Assembly: GCA_021234155.1 (NCBI GenBank)
Contig: JAJEKV010000085.1
Span: 560,001-624,000 of the forward strand
DNA from: Isoetes taiwanensis
Lineage: Eukaryota > Streptophyta > Lycopodiopsida > Isoetales > Isoetaceae
DNA length: 64,000 nt
Direction of reading: 5' to 3'
This document shows, piece after piece, positions 49,050 to 60,239 of the stretch. Numbering within the stretch: the stretch's first letter is position 1; every line of letters begins with the position of its first letter. Made by a program: the position numbers and the translations under genes. Below the pieces are notes generated by a model. That model made no database searches, was not told the origin of the DNA, and saw only the letters and a list, made by a program, of their open reading frames with translations.

Positions 49050-49380
49050 CCACTACGCTGCCTGCACCATTGCTGATTTTGCTAAAGCATCCACCCACAC
49101 TATTTTGTTCTCTTGGAACATGCACTACAAAAACACAATGCTGAAAATTGGACTTCAACTCCATGGCCTGCTGATGTAAGCCTCTCAAATTAGCACTAAA
49201 CCCTAAAATTGATTAGTAACTTGTTGGCACACCAATAAAGAGTCCAAAAATAGTCAACAATCAATACACTTTTTCTTTGCCAAAGTCATCCCCTGAGTAA
49301 GTGCATGATATTCAACCTCATTATTACTGCTTGCATTGCTTGACATACTCAATGTAAAAATCTTCTTCTTATGTCCATAT
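49050..49380 (-). pseudogene. RNase H-like fragment of Tat/Athila type
   Basis: The minus strand reads KKIFTLSMSSNASSNNEVEY and HALTQGMTLAKK, then after stops AMELKSNFQHCVFVVHVPRE. This matches the second RNase H (SSNNEAEYxALxxGL, VPRExNxxADALA) of Tat-like gypsy elements. It lies upstream of the RT in the reading direction, unlike the usual order. Confidence 0.65.
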
Positions 49381-49559
49381 ATTGAAAATACTCGTATGGG
49401 GGAATGGTAGTGGGGATGCCATTCCAGCACCACAGGAGGGGCCCCCCTTTGCACGGCCAGAGCCAATGACCGGGTCTCTTGTGTGTCTTGAATGGCGACC
49501 CACCCATTCCCCTACAAAAACGTCAGTTGGAATGCGTTTTTTATTCTTTGGATTTAAGG

Positions 49560-49730
49560 GTTTGAAGCAGAGGACACCAGTTTTTCTTGGGGATGCACCG
49601 ATTTGTAGTTGGAAGCACCGATTTTTCCTCATCGGGATGCATCAGTTTGAAGGCAAAAGCACCGATTTCTTATCTCAGAGATGCATCGACTTAAGCAGAA
49701 GCTTACTGGATGCACCCATTTGAAGCAAAA
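49560..49730 (+). repeat. Degenerate short repeats (GATGCACCGATTT type)
   Basis: GATGCACCGATTT, AAGCACCGATTTTT, GATGCATCAGTTT, AAGCACCGATTTC, GATGCATCGACTT and GATGCACCCATTT follow each other every 20-35 bases. No protein. Origin unknown. Confidence 0.6.
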
Positions 49731-50557
49731 AAAGAACAGATCTTAGGCAAAAGGGAACCGATTTAAAGCTTCTTAGCAGAAGCTTTCCATTTCAATCTTG
49801 CATTTCAATCTTGCAGACAACTGATTTGAAGATTTCAAGCTTGCAAAGAATTTCGCGCAGAGGAGAAGTTCTCGACCGATGTAGAGCTTGCGATAACCGG
49901 TTAATAGAAGCAAGGAACCCGGTTAGAAGAAGCATCGAAAGATCGTTCTTCACCGACTAAGCGACTCGTCGACCCAACTTCGATTCCTGGATTGGAGGGG
50001 AGTGTGCACGATGTCAACACAGAGCCATCTTCCGCCCGTAAATGCACCCAACTTCTTTTTGTATAACTTCATAGTTCTTGAGCTTAGAGAATGCCCCATC
50101 AAACAAAAATTTGTCCCTCTATGTGGTTGATTCCTCTTTATCCCCTTCATGCTTAATGTCAAAATCAAAATCCCTACTTCATCATGATCAAAACTTGCAT
50201 TTCCTCATCCACCATAGGCGGCATCAATTCAGGCTAATTCTATAGATTGAAATTGTTCTATGGGTAGCACATTGAATTGCACCTTTTTAGATATCTTTAT
50301 AACTTGTCCCTTCAAAGTCATTGGCAAAGAGCTCTTTGTCTTCTCCGTTATTAGCACTATTCTTGGTTCTTGAACTACCTTTTGTGATCTGGTAATTGCA
50401 TTTTACTTCCACGATCTCTTCTTCTTGCTGAAATAGGTCTTTCACCACCTGAACAAATCCATAAATCACCATTGATTTTCCTTCTCTTGCTTCTTCCACT
50501 CCTCAATACGAGAGCCTTAACGAGGATCTTCAATGTACTTTGCATCTTGAATGCGAA

Positions 50558-51104
50558 CATTAGGGATTTTTTGAGATCATAAAAGGGCTTTCTAAGAGCT
50601 GCTGACTAAGCTATATGAACTACCAACTAGAAAATAGAACTGGTAATCCAGTCTGCAAAACAGTTATAACTAACTCACTGGATCACATTTTCTAGCATAA
50701 GTGTTGATAGAAAAGTCCAAATGAGCTCTTGTTTAGTGCAATAGATAGATCCCATTGAGATCTTTCAAACATTGGGTGGTTTTCATATGTTTTAGCCCCA
50801 TATGATAGTAAAAAATGTTAAAAACAACATTTGTTTGAGTTTTGACAACCACAAGTGGTTAAAATATGTGGAAAGCATCCAAGGTTGAAAACAATGAGAT
50901 CCATCTATTACGCTAAACGAGAGCTCATTTAGACGTTTCTACCAATAGTTATGCTAGAAATTATGATCCAATGAGTTAGTTATAATAGTTTTGCTGACTG
51001 GACCTATCAGGCTCTGATTTCTGATTGGTAGTTCATTTACCTTCATTTGGCTTTATTGGCATGTTTTGAAGGCCCTTTTGTAATCTAAAAAAAAAACCCT
51101 AATG
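50558..51104. mobile_element. Foldback MITE, copy 2
   Basis: 547 bp from CATTAGGG to CCCTAATG, colinear with copy 1 (9,484-10,026) in inverse orientation or, as the element is a palindrome, in either. Shared pieces include CAAAACAGTTATAACTAACTC and AAAATGTTAAAAAC/AAAAATGGTAAAAAC. It is inserted in the gypsy gag region. Confidence 0.85.
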
Positions 51105-51946
51105 CATCATTATTAGGACGAGGTACCGTTTCAAACACTTACTACCTTGATGGATACTTGTTGATTGCCCATTTTCGTTTCCCATTAATTTTTCAACAAG
51201 TACTCTCATCATGCTTGAATTTGTTATATAACTTGCAATACAAATGAACCTTACTTGGATACCATCCCTGTTTTGACTGCACTATTTGTGTAGAACCAAT
51301 TGGAGCTTGTTGGACCATCGGAATTGTGGTATGAGAGTTGTCGCTTCTATTGATTGAATAGGAATATGTGGTGTTTGTTGCATAATAGCAAATACCAGAT
51401 TAGCCCTCTCAAAGAATCTCTTCTTCCTACATTCTTGATCATTATGGCCTTGATTTGGCATCTTGAACAAAATTTTAGGAATCTACATGTGGTTTTGGAA
51501 TGTCCAGTAGATCCGTAGGAATAAACTAAACATCCCTTGAGTTCTCCCCTATTGTAAGCTTAGGTACTTTCACTGCAATCTCCTATGTTTATTTATGGTT
51601 TGGACCAACTTCATGAATGTAACCCAACTTATCTTCTACTTTGAGAGTATACTATACTTTCAATAAAAAAAAAAAAAATCAAACTTATTAGTATTATTGA
51701 TAGTGGGAAAATAAAGTTCCCTCTCTTTTGCATGATATCTTTTTCGAGAATAGGCTTTTCGAATTTCCCACACGTCAAATGCCACATAGGCCAGAATGTG
51801 ACTACCAAATCTTAAAAAAAAAAAAACTGAGAAAACTCAAACAGAGACTGCCGGGCCATAGCCAGACCTTGCAAAATAATAGCCAATCAGAGACTTTCAG
51901 GCCCATAGCTTGAGCTTGCGAGTTATGGCCTGAGCTTTTGCTATAC

Positions 51947-52104
51947 TGTAACGGGCCCATGGTAGACCACTCGAGTATTCGATCCTTGAATGCGCCGGTG
52001 GGGCATTCCTGGGACACCGGCATAAATGAGTAGAAGCGACTACTCATAAACGTCTAGACGGTTTTGCCCAGTTGGTTAATGACATGTCGGTTAGGAATGT
52101 TACA
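51947..52104 (+). repeat. TRIM 5' LTR
   Basis: 158 bp, TG...CA ends with 6-bp inverted termini. Contains a small hairpin TGAGTAG-AAGCGA-CTACTCA also present in the other LTR. Confidence 0.95.
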
Positions 52105-52258
52105 GTTGGTATCAGAGCAGGTCTCGAGTTCGAGTCTCCATGGGTGCCTATATGCATGGGTAATTTGCAAATACTTGGAAATCATTGTGACATGGTATGA
52201 CATAGATATGGCATAGCCTTGGATGCTCGAGGACGAGCATAGTTCTAATGGGAGAGAC

Positions 52259-52416
52259 TGTAACGGGCCCATGGTAGACCGCTCGAGTATTCGATCCTTG
52301 AATGCGCCTGTGGGGCGTTCCCGAGACACCGGCATAAATGAGTAGAAGCGACTACTCATAAACGTCTAGACGGCTTTGCCCAGTTGGTTAAGGGCATGTC
52401 GGTTAGGAATGTTACA
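52259..52416 (+). repeat. TRIM 3' LTR
   Basis: 158 bp, about 8 substitutions from the 5' LTR and no length difference. It directly precedes the right TATAC. Confidence 0.95.
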
Positions 52417-52939
52417 TATACATAGTGTCAATTTTGTTTCGATTACTTTTTGACCTTGTGGTTTGGTTCAATCCTTGATCTTTTAGTTTTCCATAGTTGT
52501 AGAGATGGGAAAAATTGTGGGTTGATGATAGTGGATTGTCATATAGGGATTTGTTAAAGCATTGGGGACCAAAGATGGAGAATAAATAATCATATATACT
52601 GAGAGCTCTCAAAAAAGAGAAGAAAAAAGGCTTTTTTGTGGAGTACGACAAGCTTTATTCACCAATCAAAAACTATAACAACATAAAATGCAAAGACATG
52701 ATTATAACCCCAGCGGACAAATTGATCCAATTGAGCACAACCACCTGTTTCTGCATAAGAATGAATTTGAAGGTAAGTACATTAAATCAATACTTTCTTC
52801 TCTTGGACAACAGAAGAACAATTATAAGCCATAACAATTTTATTCTGCATCCATTGATGAAGAATCTCATCTGCAGTACTCATGCCCTTAAAGATAAACA
52901 TCTTTCTTCTCTTCTAGATTGACCATAAAAGCTAGCCAC

Positions 52940-54047
52940 ACGTTAAAGAGCAGACAGTGGTTCCGGATCCTGTTGATACGTTCGACATGCCTGTGAACAT
53001 CCTTGTAGATAAAGATAAAGAGCAGGATGAAAATAACAAGGATGAAGATAATGACAGGAATCGAGAGTCGAAATTTGAAAGCTCTAGCCAGGTTAGTGTA
53101 AAGAGTAATGAGCTATCAACCATAGTTCCAACTATACAGATCTCAACTGATGTGGTTGATGCTTCTAGCAGACCAGAGACAACTCAGAATAAGGAAGCAA
53201 CGGAAGAAGACACCACAGGGATTGATGAAGAAGAAGGGTATTGTGATCAAGCTCGTTGTCTTATGATATTCATGCATTTTACTAATGACACGCATATGGA
53301 AATCGCGCCTGATGCGATTTAGAGTTTCCTTTGGTTTCATATTCTTAGAATTTATTGACATGCTTCTTTATATAAATCGCGCCTGGCGCATTTTCTTGTT
53401 CCATTTCTTTCTTCTCATACGTATCTGTTTACGTTACAGACATAATTCAGCTTCCCCAAAAATACTGGTCTTTGATTCGAATGGTGTGCTATGCAGAACG
53501 TTACCTAAAGTAACGTTTGATAAGTCATGGTATGCGCAGAAACCATTTGAAATGCGTACCAAATATGTTTACCCGCGCCCTTCAGTCCGTTTCGTTCTGC
53601 AATTTGGTCATCTATGAAATATAGAAACATACAAGAAGTTTTGAGAGTAATGCTTGAGCTAAATAGAGATTGGACGTCCATCTGGGATCAAAGCAAATGT
53701 GCTTCATTCATAAAACCCTAAGGATCCGACAGGTAAAAAGATATTTGTGAAATGCTTGCGCACCATGATGGATGCTCTAGGTGTTGAGAAAAAGGAAGGC
53801 ATGATCATGGTTGATGAAGACGCCCTCAAGTGTTGCTTCAATCAGTCAACAATCATTAAATCCGCCATTCTATCATCCTGATATTTTTAGCACATATGAC
53901 TTTCTACTTCGTTTTATCAGTGTCTTGCAGGAAATAGCTTCAAGAAAATCGGTCGAAGAGATACAAACACTATACCCGCAACTTGGTCGGACGGGGAAAA
54001 TTGACAGGGACCTTGCGAAAATTGTTCTGGAAAGGGAACTATTTTGA
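52940..54047 (+). pseudogene. FCP1/SCP-like phosphatase pseudogene, second copy
   Basis: An acidic exon (about 52,940-53,235: VNILVDKDKEQDENNKDEDN and IDEEEG) is followed, after an acceptor TTACAG at about 53,440, by a HAD/FCP1 region: SPKILVFDSNGVLCRTLP, then in other frames AIWSSMKYRNIQEVL, WDQSKCASFIK, GKKIFVKCLRTMMDALGVEK, GMIMVDEDALKCCFNQS and NPPFYHPDIFSTYDFLL, ending at 54,047. Motif 1 is Asp-Ser-Asn, again DxN. At least three frameshifts. It is related in domain type to the exon at 25.9-26.5 kb but is not close in sequence. Confidence 0.75.
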
Positions 54048-54119
54048 TATATGTATAGCGGAAATATACTTTGCATAAATGTTTTGAATATGAAATTTAC
54101 ACAAAAGCTTTTGAATATA

Positions 54120-55885
54120 TATTGTGTTATTGTAAAATAACTTTACAATGTTCTATGGCGTTGATCTTCTATGATACAGATCATCGGAGCCTCCAGTATG
54201 TATTCACGCAACCACACCTTAACCTGAGGCAGCAAAGGTGGATGGAGTTCCTCGAGAGTACGACTTTGATATAGTCTACAAGCCGGGGAAGCTCAACGTG
54301 GTAGCGGATGTGCTTTCAAAGGCATCCCCTGACAACTAGAGTGCATTGCAATGCAATCCCGACGCTCTCCAGCGACTTCGGGAAGAAGATTGAAGAAACC
54401 TTGCCAACAGATGTGGACTTCAAGGAAGTATGGGCAAGCTTATGCAGGGAGGCAAGAACAGATAAGGAGAGAAACCTTCAAAAATTTTAAAAAGGAAGGT
54501 AATCTCTTTGTACCAGAAGAACAAGTTGTCGTGCGGAAATCATCGTGTAAGGAAGTTGATTCTCCACGACACCCAATAACAGTCCAATAGCTGGCCATGC
54601 GGGATTTATGAAGACATATTTCAAAGTCTTGCAGCCTATTATTGGCCGAGGGAATGAAGAAGCGTGTAGCTCGCTACATCAAGGAATGTCGGCTATGTCA
54701 CAGACAAAGGCGGAGCAGCTCACAATTCGTGGGCATTGGAACCATTAGCGGTGCCGAACGCTAAGTGGGAGGTCATCAGCATGGACTTCATAACGGGGCT
54801 TCCAAGGGCAGTAAGAGGGAAGGATGCCTTGATGGTCGTGGTCGACAAGTTGTCGAAGATGGCACATTTTGTGCCTTGGGGACCACCGAACCGCGACTAT
54901 GGATACAAATGACTCTTCACCAAAGAAATCTTCAGCTCCATGGCATGCCAAGTGAGATCATCTCCGGCGACAGATCCGAAGTTCATGAGTGCCTTTGGCA
55001 AGATCTCTTTTGCGACAATTGAGGCAAAGCTATCCATGAGCACGGCCTATCATCCTCCCCTCGACGGATGGGCAAACGGAGCGGACCAACGTAATTTTGG
55101 AGGATATGCTACGAAACTATGTCCGAACAAGCAAGGTATGTGGGAAGAATTTATTCACTTGGTGGAGTTTTCGTATAATAGCACCAAGCGAAATCATCCC
55201 AAATGTCATCGCTCATGATCAATTACGGCTACCAATGCCTAACTCGGACACTTGGCACAACCCCCGTGTCAAGCGTAGAAGTCTCGCGAAGAAATGTTGG
55301 CCGACATGTCGGCAGGTTGGTGGAAGAAGTTCGAGGATATCTTCTCGACAAAGAAAGGAGTCGACAAAAGAGCATCGCCGACAAGCATCGAAACGATCAG
55401 AGAGTTCCAAGTTGGCGGCGGCGCATGGCTCAAGATCAAAGAGGCGAAGCTCCGCGATCGAAATTGTAAGAAGCTTGCTCCAAGGTGAGCCGGACCCTTT
55501 CAGAATAGTCAAGAGAGTAGGCAATCAATCCTGCTGACATTGGATCTACCAAAGACACCTAAAGATTCATAAAATCTTCCACGTGAGTTTGTTGAAGAAG
55601 CATACTCCAAATCCAGATGAAGTCTTGGACACTCCAACGTTGTTAGAAATGACGGAGGAGCAGCTGGAAATAGTTCCAGAATTGATTCTTGATAAAGCCT
55701 TCAAGAAAACAAGGAGATCAGAGTTTCTTCAATATTTGGTCAAGTGGAAACACTTGCCGGTGGAAGACGCGACATGGGTACTTAAGAAAGATCTATTAAA
55801 GCAGTACCCACAGTTTATGGAGCAATGGGACGGCAAGGTCATCTCCGAAGAAATCGGCTCAGGCATGTCGATTTGGGTAGATTAA
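54120..55885 (+). mobile_element. Ty3-gypsy chromovirus pol 3' half
   Basis: In order: RNase H end ([20 protein letters not shown], then YKPGKLNVVADVLSK, about 54,175-54,330); integrase zinc-binding region ([20 protein letters not shown], about 54,630-54,700); integrase core ([52 protein letters not shown]); and a C-terminal chromodomain (HVSLLKKHTPNPDEVLD, then LQYLVKWKHLPVEDATWV, about 55,580-55,810). Chromodomain integrases target heterochromatin. Multiple frameshifts make it inactive. The 5' part (gag, protease, RT) is missing. Confidence 0.92.
55583..55885 (+). pseudogene. Integrase C-terminal chromodomain
   Basis: An open stretch of 100 codons reads from the FHVSLLKKHTP border through VPELILDKAFKKTRRSEFLQ and YLVKWKHLPVEDATWVLKKD to a stop. 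It is the best preserved part of the element. The aromatic cage-type residues (Tyr, Trp, Trp) are present. Confidence 0.85.
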
Positions 55886-56752
55886 TGTCTTTGTGTAGTT
55901 AAGATTAATCTATGCATGCAACCTATGCTTGGTATGGGTTGCATGTGTTGTTACCGATGATGAGACCACTACGGTGATCTCTAGGACGTGGTGTAATGTC
56001 AATGTAGGCATGACCGCGGTTCTGCTTGGATGAGTAGATTAGAAAGTCTACTTCTGTCCCACGGAAGTAGACGACCTCGAGAGATAAGAGGTCATTCAGG
56101 AATGCATTGATAGGAAAGCACCTCTAGTCAATGCCTATGGGGAGGACCCTATCCTTCACGCCCCATACACGGGAAGGACCCTATCCTCCACACTGGGCAA
56201 CTAAAGGTGTAGGCATGAGCGTCATATAGGCATTATAGGTTGTCTCCACGCCACGATGGAAGAAGCATCCTCTTCCTACTGAGATTAGTCATGCATTCAT
56301 ATAGATAGGTGGGTGGTCACCTTATAAACCAAAATTTTACTAATAATTAAAATGGTACTAACGTAGTGTCGACCGCAGCCAATAGAGCACCGGAGGGCAA
56401 GGAGGTCGAGCTACGAAGATTTGCAACACAAATTTTGTTGGAATGTGTTGCAAGGAATGAAGAGTACCTCGAAGTATAATTGTGTATGAAACTGTTAAAT
56501 TTTGATAAACTAAATGTGTGATAATGAGTATACTGTTTAATCAAGCTACGAATTGATAAGCTATTTGATAATGTAATGACGTAATAATGTTTTATAATCA
56601 TTACCTTAAGGTAATCCTAATAAGGTAATCCTAATAATTATGTAAGTATAATAGTAATATATTGGATGCATCAAGTTGATTGCAGGTTAGGAAGATCCCA
56701 AGGTGGGGAGATCCACGATGCTGCGGACAACATCATTTCAAGGTGGGGAGAA
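55886..56752 (+). other. 3' untranslated part of the gypsy element with duplicated polypurine tract
   Basis: No coding sequence. CAAGGTGGGGAGA occurs twice, at 56,699 and 56,739, the second directly before the LTR start. A short repeat GGACCCTATCCT occurs near 56,154 and 56,176. Confidence 0.6.
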
Positions 56753-58018
56753 TGTGACGTTCCCCCACACGATATACGGTCCCGGGATCGTATCTTTCTT
56801 TGCCTACGCCGCATTAACGCCACCCCCGACCGACGCATTAATGCCCGGCGCGTGTAGCCAGGCGGGTAGCCCCTATGGGGCAACTTGCAAGGTATGTGCA
56901 TGTATTAATGTGCACATTTACCAATGTGCACATTTATCTAGGTGCACATTTTCCCATGTGGACACTTTATGCCACCTAGTCATTAAAGGCAAGTGGGCCA
57001 CACCCAATTATCCCACATGCTTAAAGGGATAATTGGAAACCCTAGCCCTAAACCCTTGTCTATTTAGGTAAGAGAAACCCTAACTTGCCATTTTCGTCCA
57101 TAGAGTTTTAGGGCTCTGTTTTGCTTGCTCCAAGAGTCAAAACCGCCTCCCAGACTTTGTCTGAGCGATTTGACTCATTAGTTTCCCCTTCTAGATCCAT
57201 CTTCTAGCAGTTTAGCAGGATGGTCGAGTTCAGGGCAGGAGGAGCGAGCCAAGAATCAGGTATTTGGTCAATTTAATAGCTTAAACCGTCTTCCAGCCTT
57301 TGTATCAGTAGGTTTAGCCTATTAAATTACCCATTGCAGCCATTTAGATTCCCAGACTCTAACTAAAGAACCTAACTCTATGATATAGATTAGACCTAGT
57401 TCTTTAGTTCTTCTGTGATGTATATGGATGATGTACCTCTGTGAACTCCTTGTATTGGGAAGGGGGGTAGAGACCCTAAAAGCTTAGTAGCTGATGTTCC
57501 TAGTTAGCCTCTCTAGCACACTGTAGATTCGGCCTGTGTACAAGGAACCACACCTGGTTGTGGGTGAAGGGGCCAGACTGGCTTACAAGGAGGTTCGTGT
57601 TCTGACTCTTGAACGATCCCTTTGGTGTGTAATTGTGGACTAGGTCTAATGGCTTGCCACTGAGTGCAGGCAAGGCATGGGCTCGACACCCGTGGAGTGA
57701 TGCGTCACTCTCCATTGGGTCTAAGTCGAATAAGGGGCAAAGGGTCTCTAGTCACCTTGAGTCAAAGACGTGATCTCTAGAGGGAGTGATCCCACCGCCC
57801 CCATCGAACTCGGGAGATGCAACCCAGATAGCCCCTTTGGCTATGCATCCCAGCGGGCTACAACAGTCCCAACACTTTTCGTGTACCATGCCTCTTGTTA
57901 GAGCCCACAAAGGTAGAAGCAGGAATACCCTAAATCTTGCTATATTCTTCTGTTAGAGCTTTCAAGGCAGAAGCAGGGTCTAGCCTGGGCGATCTTTAAG
58001 ACTTCCTAGGTCGTGACA
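56753..58018 (+). repeat. Gypsy 3' LTR
   Basis: It starts TGTGACGTTCCCCC directly after the polypurine tract AGGTGGGGAGA, and a likely end is CGTGACA at 58,018. About 1,266 bp. After the end, GAATGGTATAGCAAC weakly resembles a primer-binding site (TGGTAT). The start is firm, the end less so. Confidence 0.65.
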
Positions 58019-58019
58019 G

Positions 58020-59050
58020 AATGGTATAGCAACATTTCATTCTGGGATAGAAGGTCACCATATGGTAGTTCCGATTAGATACAAACAAGAACGAGAACCA
58101 ACTTTCCTTGACATAACTTGTAATCTTATGTTTTGTATGTGGTAGATCATATAGTACCAAGGTTCGAAAAAAGTGAGGTTAACCTTACGTTTTGTCCTAC
58201 AAAATTTGCCAATGTCTAGATGTACAAAAAAAAAAGGATCGAATTGGACTTTGTCCTACTAGTTTTTGAAGCAGAGGACTTTGTCCTACTCTTTTTAAGT
58301 GGAGAAGGATTTTTTTTAGTATGTATATTTTAGTATGTATAGTACGATGTAGTGAGAAGCATGTTCTGCAATTTTATGCATCTCTATTCCAAATCGTAAG
58401 TCCTCTTTTTTTTTTTGGGTTGGGGAGGGGCAGGAATGTGTATATGCGACCCTCCCCCCCTTTCCAGTTTTTAAGCAACACAAAAATGTCGATTGGTGGC
58501 GTAAGAGAAGCATGAACCAATGGGCGTGCATCAATTTAAAGCTAGCAATCTGCTCATTCCCTAATGTTGCAAATGTGGCGTGATAACAATTCTCATCCTC
58601 TTCCTTCTCCTCCTCCTACTTCGACACATCTTTACTAGGATTACTAACATATTTATGTAACAGAATTACACTAATCAGCATTCATTCTAGGCATAAGACT
58701 ACATAACACATATCCATCCTGGTGTTATTCTAACTACAACTGGAAGGCACTAAAACCTATTGAACGCGTCAAAGTATAAGGGGTGTGTTCACCCTATAAT
58801 GGATCCGTTTTGATGTTCCCAATGTCCCCTCTGCCACCACAACCCCCAAATAGCTTGAAAACATAGCTTGTATTTGTGGTTCAAAAAATGCAACTGTGGT
58901 TTGAGAAATTGCGTAGCATTAATTACGTTGACGCCTTAAAAAAATACTCCACTAATTGATGAGTAGTTCTAGTAATCACTTTATTAATTTTGAAGGGAAT
59001 CCTTTCAAATGTTCAAATGGTGGAGTGTTCCTCATTTTTTTGCTCGTTAT
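58020..59050. other. Stretch without a recognised gene
   Basis: It holds short A and T runs (58,228; 58,409) and repeated GGACTTTGTCCTAC (58,247 and 58,276). No gene recognised. Confidence 0.4.
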
Positions 59051-59055
59051 GTTTT

Positions 59056-59377
59056 AGGTGAAAGCATGCTACGGTGTACCACTTTTGGAACCCTCAAAAG
59101 TACCTACACTGGGTACTTTTAAATCTGGTACTTTCATAGTTTTCTTTCCATTAAAATCAATTGAAATTTTTTGAATTGAAGGTCAATAACATGTCAACCT
59201 ATAGTATTAAAGGATAACAATACCATTGGAGACTAAAATGAATGAACTAACTCGCAAACTTATTGTTTATTGAGACATTTGTGCGAGTTCCTAGTACCCA
59301 GTACTGGGTACTTTTCTGGGTAGTTTTGGACTCCCTAAAAGGTAATTTATATGGTACACCCTAGCATGCTTTCACCA
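59056..59377. mobile_element. 322-bp MITE with termini like the 8.9 kb transposon
   Basis: Left TIR 59,057-59,081 (GGTGAAAGCATGCTACGGTG...) and right TIR 59,352-59,376 pair with one mismatch over 25 bp. TTTT lies on both outer sides (59,052-59,055 and 59,378-59,381). The first 20 bases of its right-end TIR (GGTGAAAGCATGCTAGGGTG) match the large transposon (GGTAAAAGAAAGCTAGGGTG) at 17 of 20 positions. Inside, GTACCCAGTACTGGGTAC forms a palindrome. No coding capacity. Confidence 0.85.
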
Positions 59378-59379
59378 TT

Positions 59380-59775
59380 TTGATAGTCTACCGTGTGGAA
59401 GCAACTTTGTGAAAAATGAAGAAGAATGATGTATGCTTAGATGTGGCAGATGAACAGATCGAAAATGAAAATCCATTCTCTAGGGTTATTTGAGAGCATT
59501 GTTGAAAGAAATTCAATCTAAGGAAGTTTTAGATTGTGGTTTAGAACATGCAATAGTTTCTAGTATCAATCTTGAGAATGGAATGATGATAGGACAGTCG
59601 GTCTTAATCCTAGTATTGTGAACATTACCAAGGAAAAGAGAGATACAGAGACAGGGGCCTCAAGAAGCAAAAAAAAAGAGAATGAGAAAAAAGAAGCTAA
59701 TGAGGTATTGGTGAAGAGTGAAAGTCAAGATGGATTCGATCAAAGTGATCCAACAAAAAGGAGAGTAATGTATAA
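59380..59775. other. Stretch without a recognised gene
   Basis: A short Lys/Glu-rich plus-strand frame at 59,618-59,887 runs into the LTR-like block and is not supported as a gene. Confidence 0.4.
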
Positions 59776-60235
59776 TGTGACGTCCCCTACTCGTATATGG
59801 CGCACTCACCGTATACAAACAGGAGTTCATCCCCCATACCAGCTCCATATCGATACGTGGCCCCTCCATAAATCATCGCAACCTTGATGAGTTCCAAAGA
59901 ATGAAGGGGTCATTTTACCCCGCCTCCCTCGTGGGCCTACCTAGTCATGCAGGAGGCGTAAACATACATGTCGTAATACAATGTCAACATCACATAGCCA
60001 TCTCAAGGATGGCTCATCACATATCTGCATAAACAATGATCAAGACATCACATGGGAAATCCTACCCAAGGCTCAGACTCGAAGGGGTGACTGACGGCTT
60101 GGGTCTCCAGAGTTCATTGCAGACAGAATTCATGGCGATGGATTTGGCTGGCATGAGAACATGGCTTAGGGTTGTCCGCTCCATCCGCCCCTCCCCGTGC
60201 ACACTTTGCGGATGGATTGCCGCTATGATTTAATA
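59776..60235 (+). repeat. LTR-like repeat starting TGTGACGTCCCC
   Basis: The start TGTGACGTCCCCTACTCG is like that of the gypsy LTR at 56,753. The later part (TCCGCTCCATCCGCCC, CGTGCACACTTTGCGG) is shared with 42,893-43,440. Probably a partial or solo LTR of a related gypsy family. Confidence 0.5.
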
Positions 60236-60239
60236 TTTT

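Larger units (their letters stand above)
47947..51480 (-). mobile_element. Ty3-gypsy retrotransposon relic with nested insertions
   Basis: Minus-strand pieces from high to low coordinates: gag zinc-knuckle remnant (about 51,460-51,420, GHNDQECRKK), gag/protease-like pieces (50,560-50,287), an RNase H-like piece (49,370 to about 49,050) and RT (49,037-47,947). A MITE (50,558-51,104) and an unrelated block with GATGCACCGATTT repeats (about 49,380-49,950) sit inside. The RNase H of the SSNNEVEYHALTQGM type is the extra RNase H of Tat/Athila-like plant gypsy elements. LTRs were not identified. All frames are broken. Confidence 0.8.
51947..52416 (+). mobile_element. TRIM (terminal-repeat retrotransposon in miniature), complete
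   Basis: Two 158-bp LTRs (51,947-52,104 and 52,259-52,416) start TGTAAC and end GTTACA, and differ at about 8 positions (about 95% identical). The internal part is only 154 bp. A primer-binding site TGGTATCAGAGC (52,107-52,118), complementary to the 3' end of initiator Met tRNA, starts two bases after the left LTR. A polypurine tract GGGAGAGA (52,250-52,257) precedes the right LTR. A 5-bp duplication TATAC flanks the element (51,942-51,946 and 52,417-52,421). It has no coding capacity and must be mobilised in trans. Confidence 0.97.

Noticed and set aside
52107-52140. tRNA-like sequence
   Set aside because: The TGGTATCAGAGC start is the primer-binding site of the TRIM; the rest does not fold as a tRNA.
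51802-52359. Two similar minus-strand frames starting MSSRFYSFMPVS
   Set aside because: They are the reverse side of the two TRIM LTRs, so the similarity is due to the LTR duplication.
58019-58035. Primer-binding site after the gypsy LTR
   Set aside because: GAATGGTATAGCAAC matches the initiator Met site at only about 8 of 12 positions; a tandem LTR element is not established.
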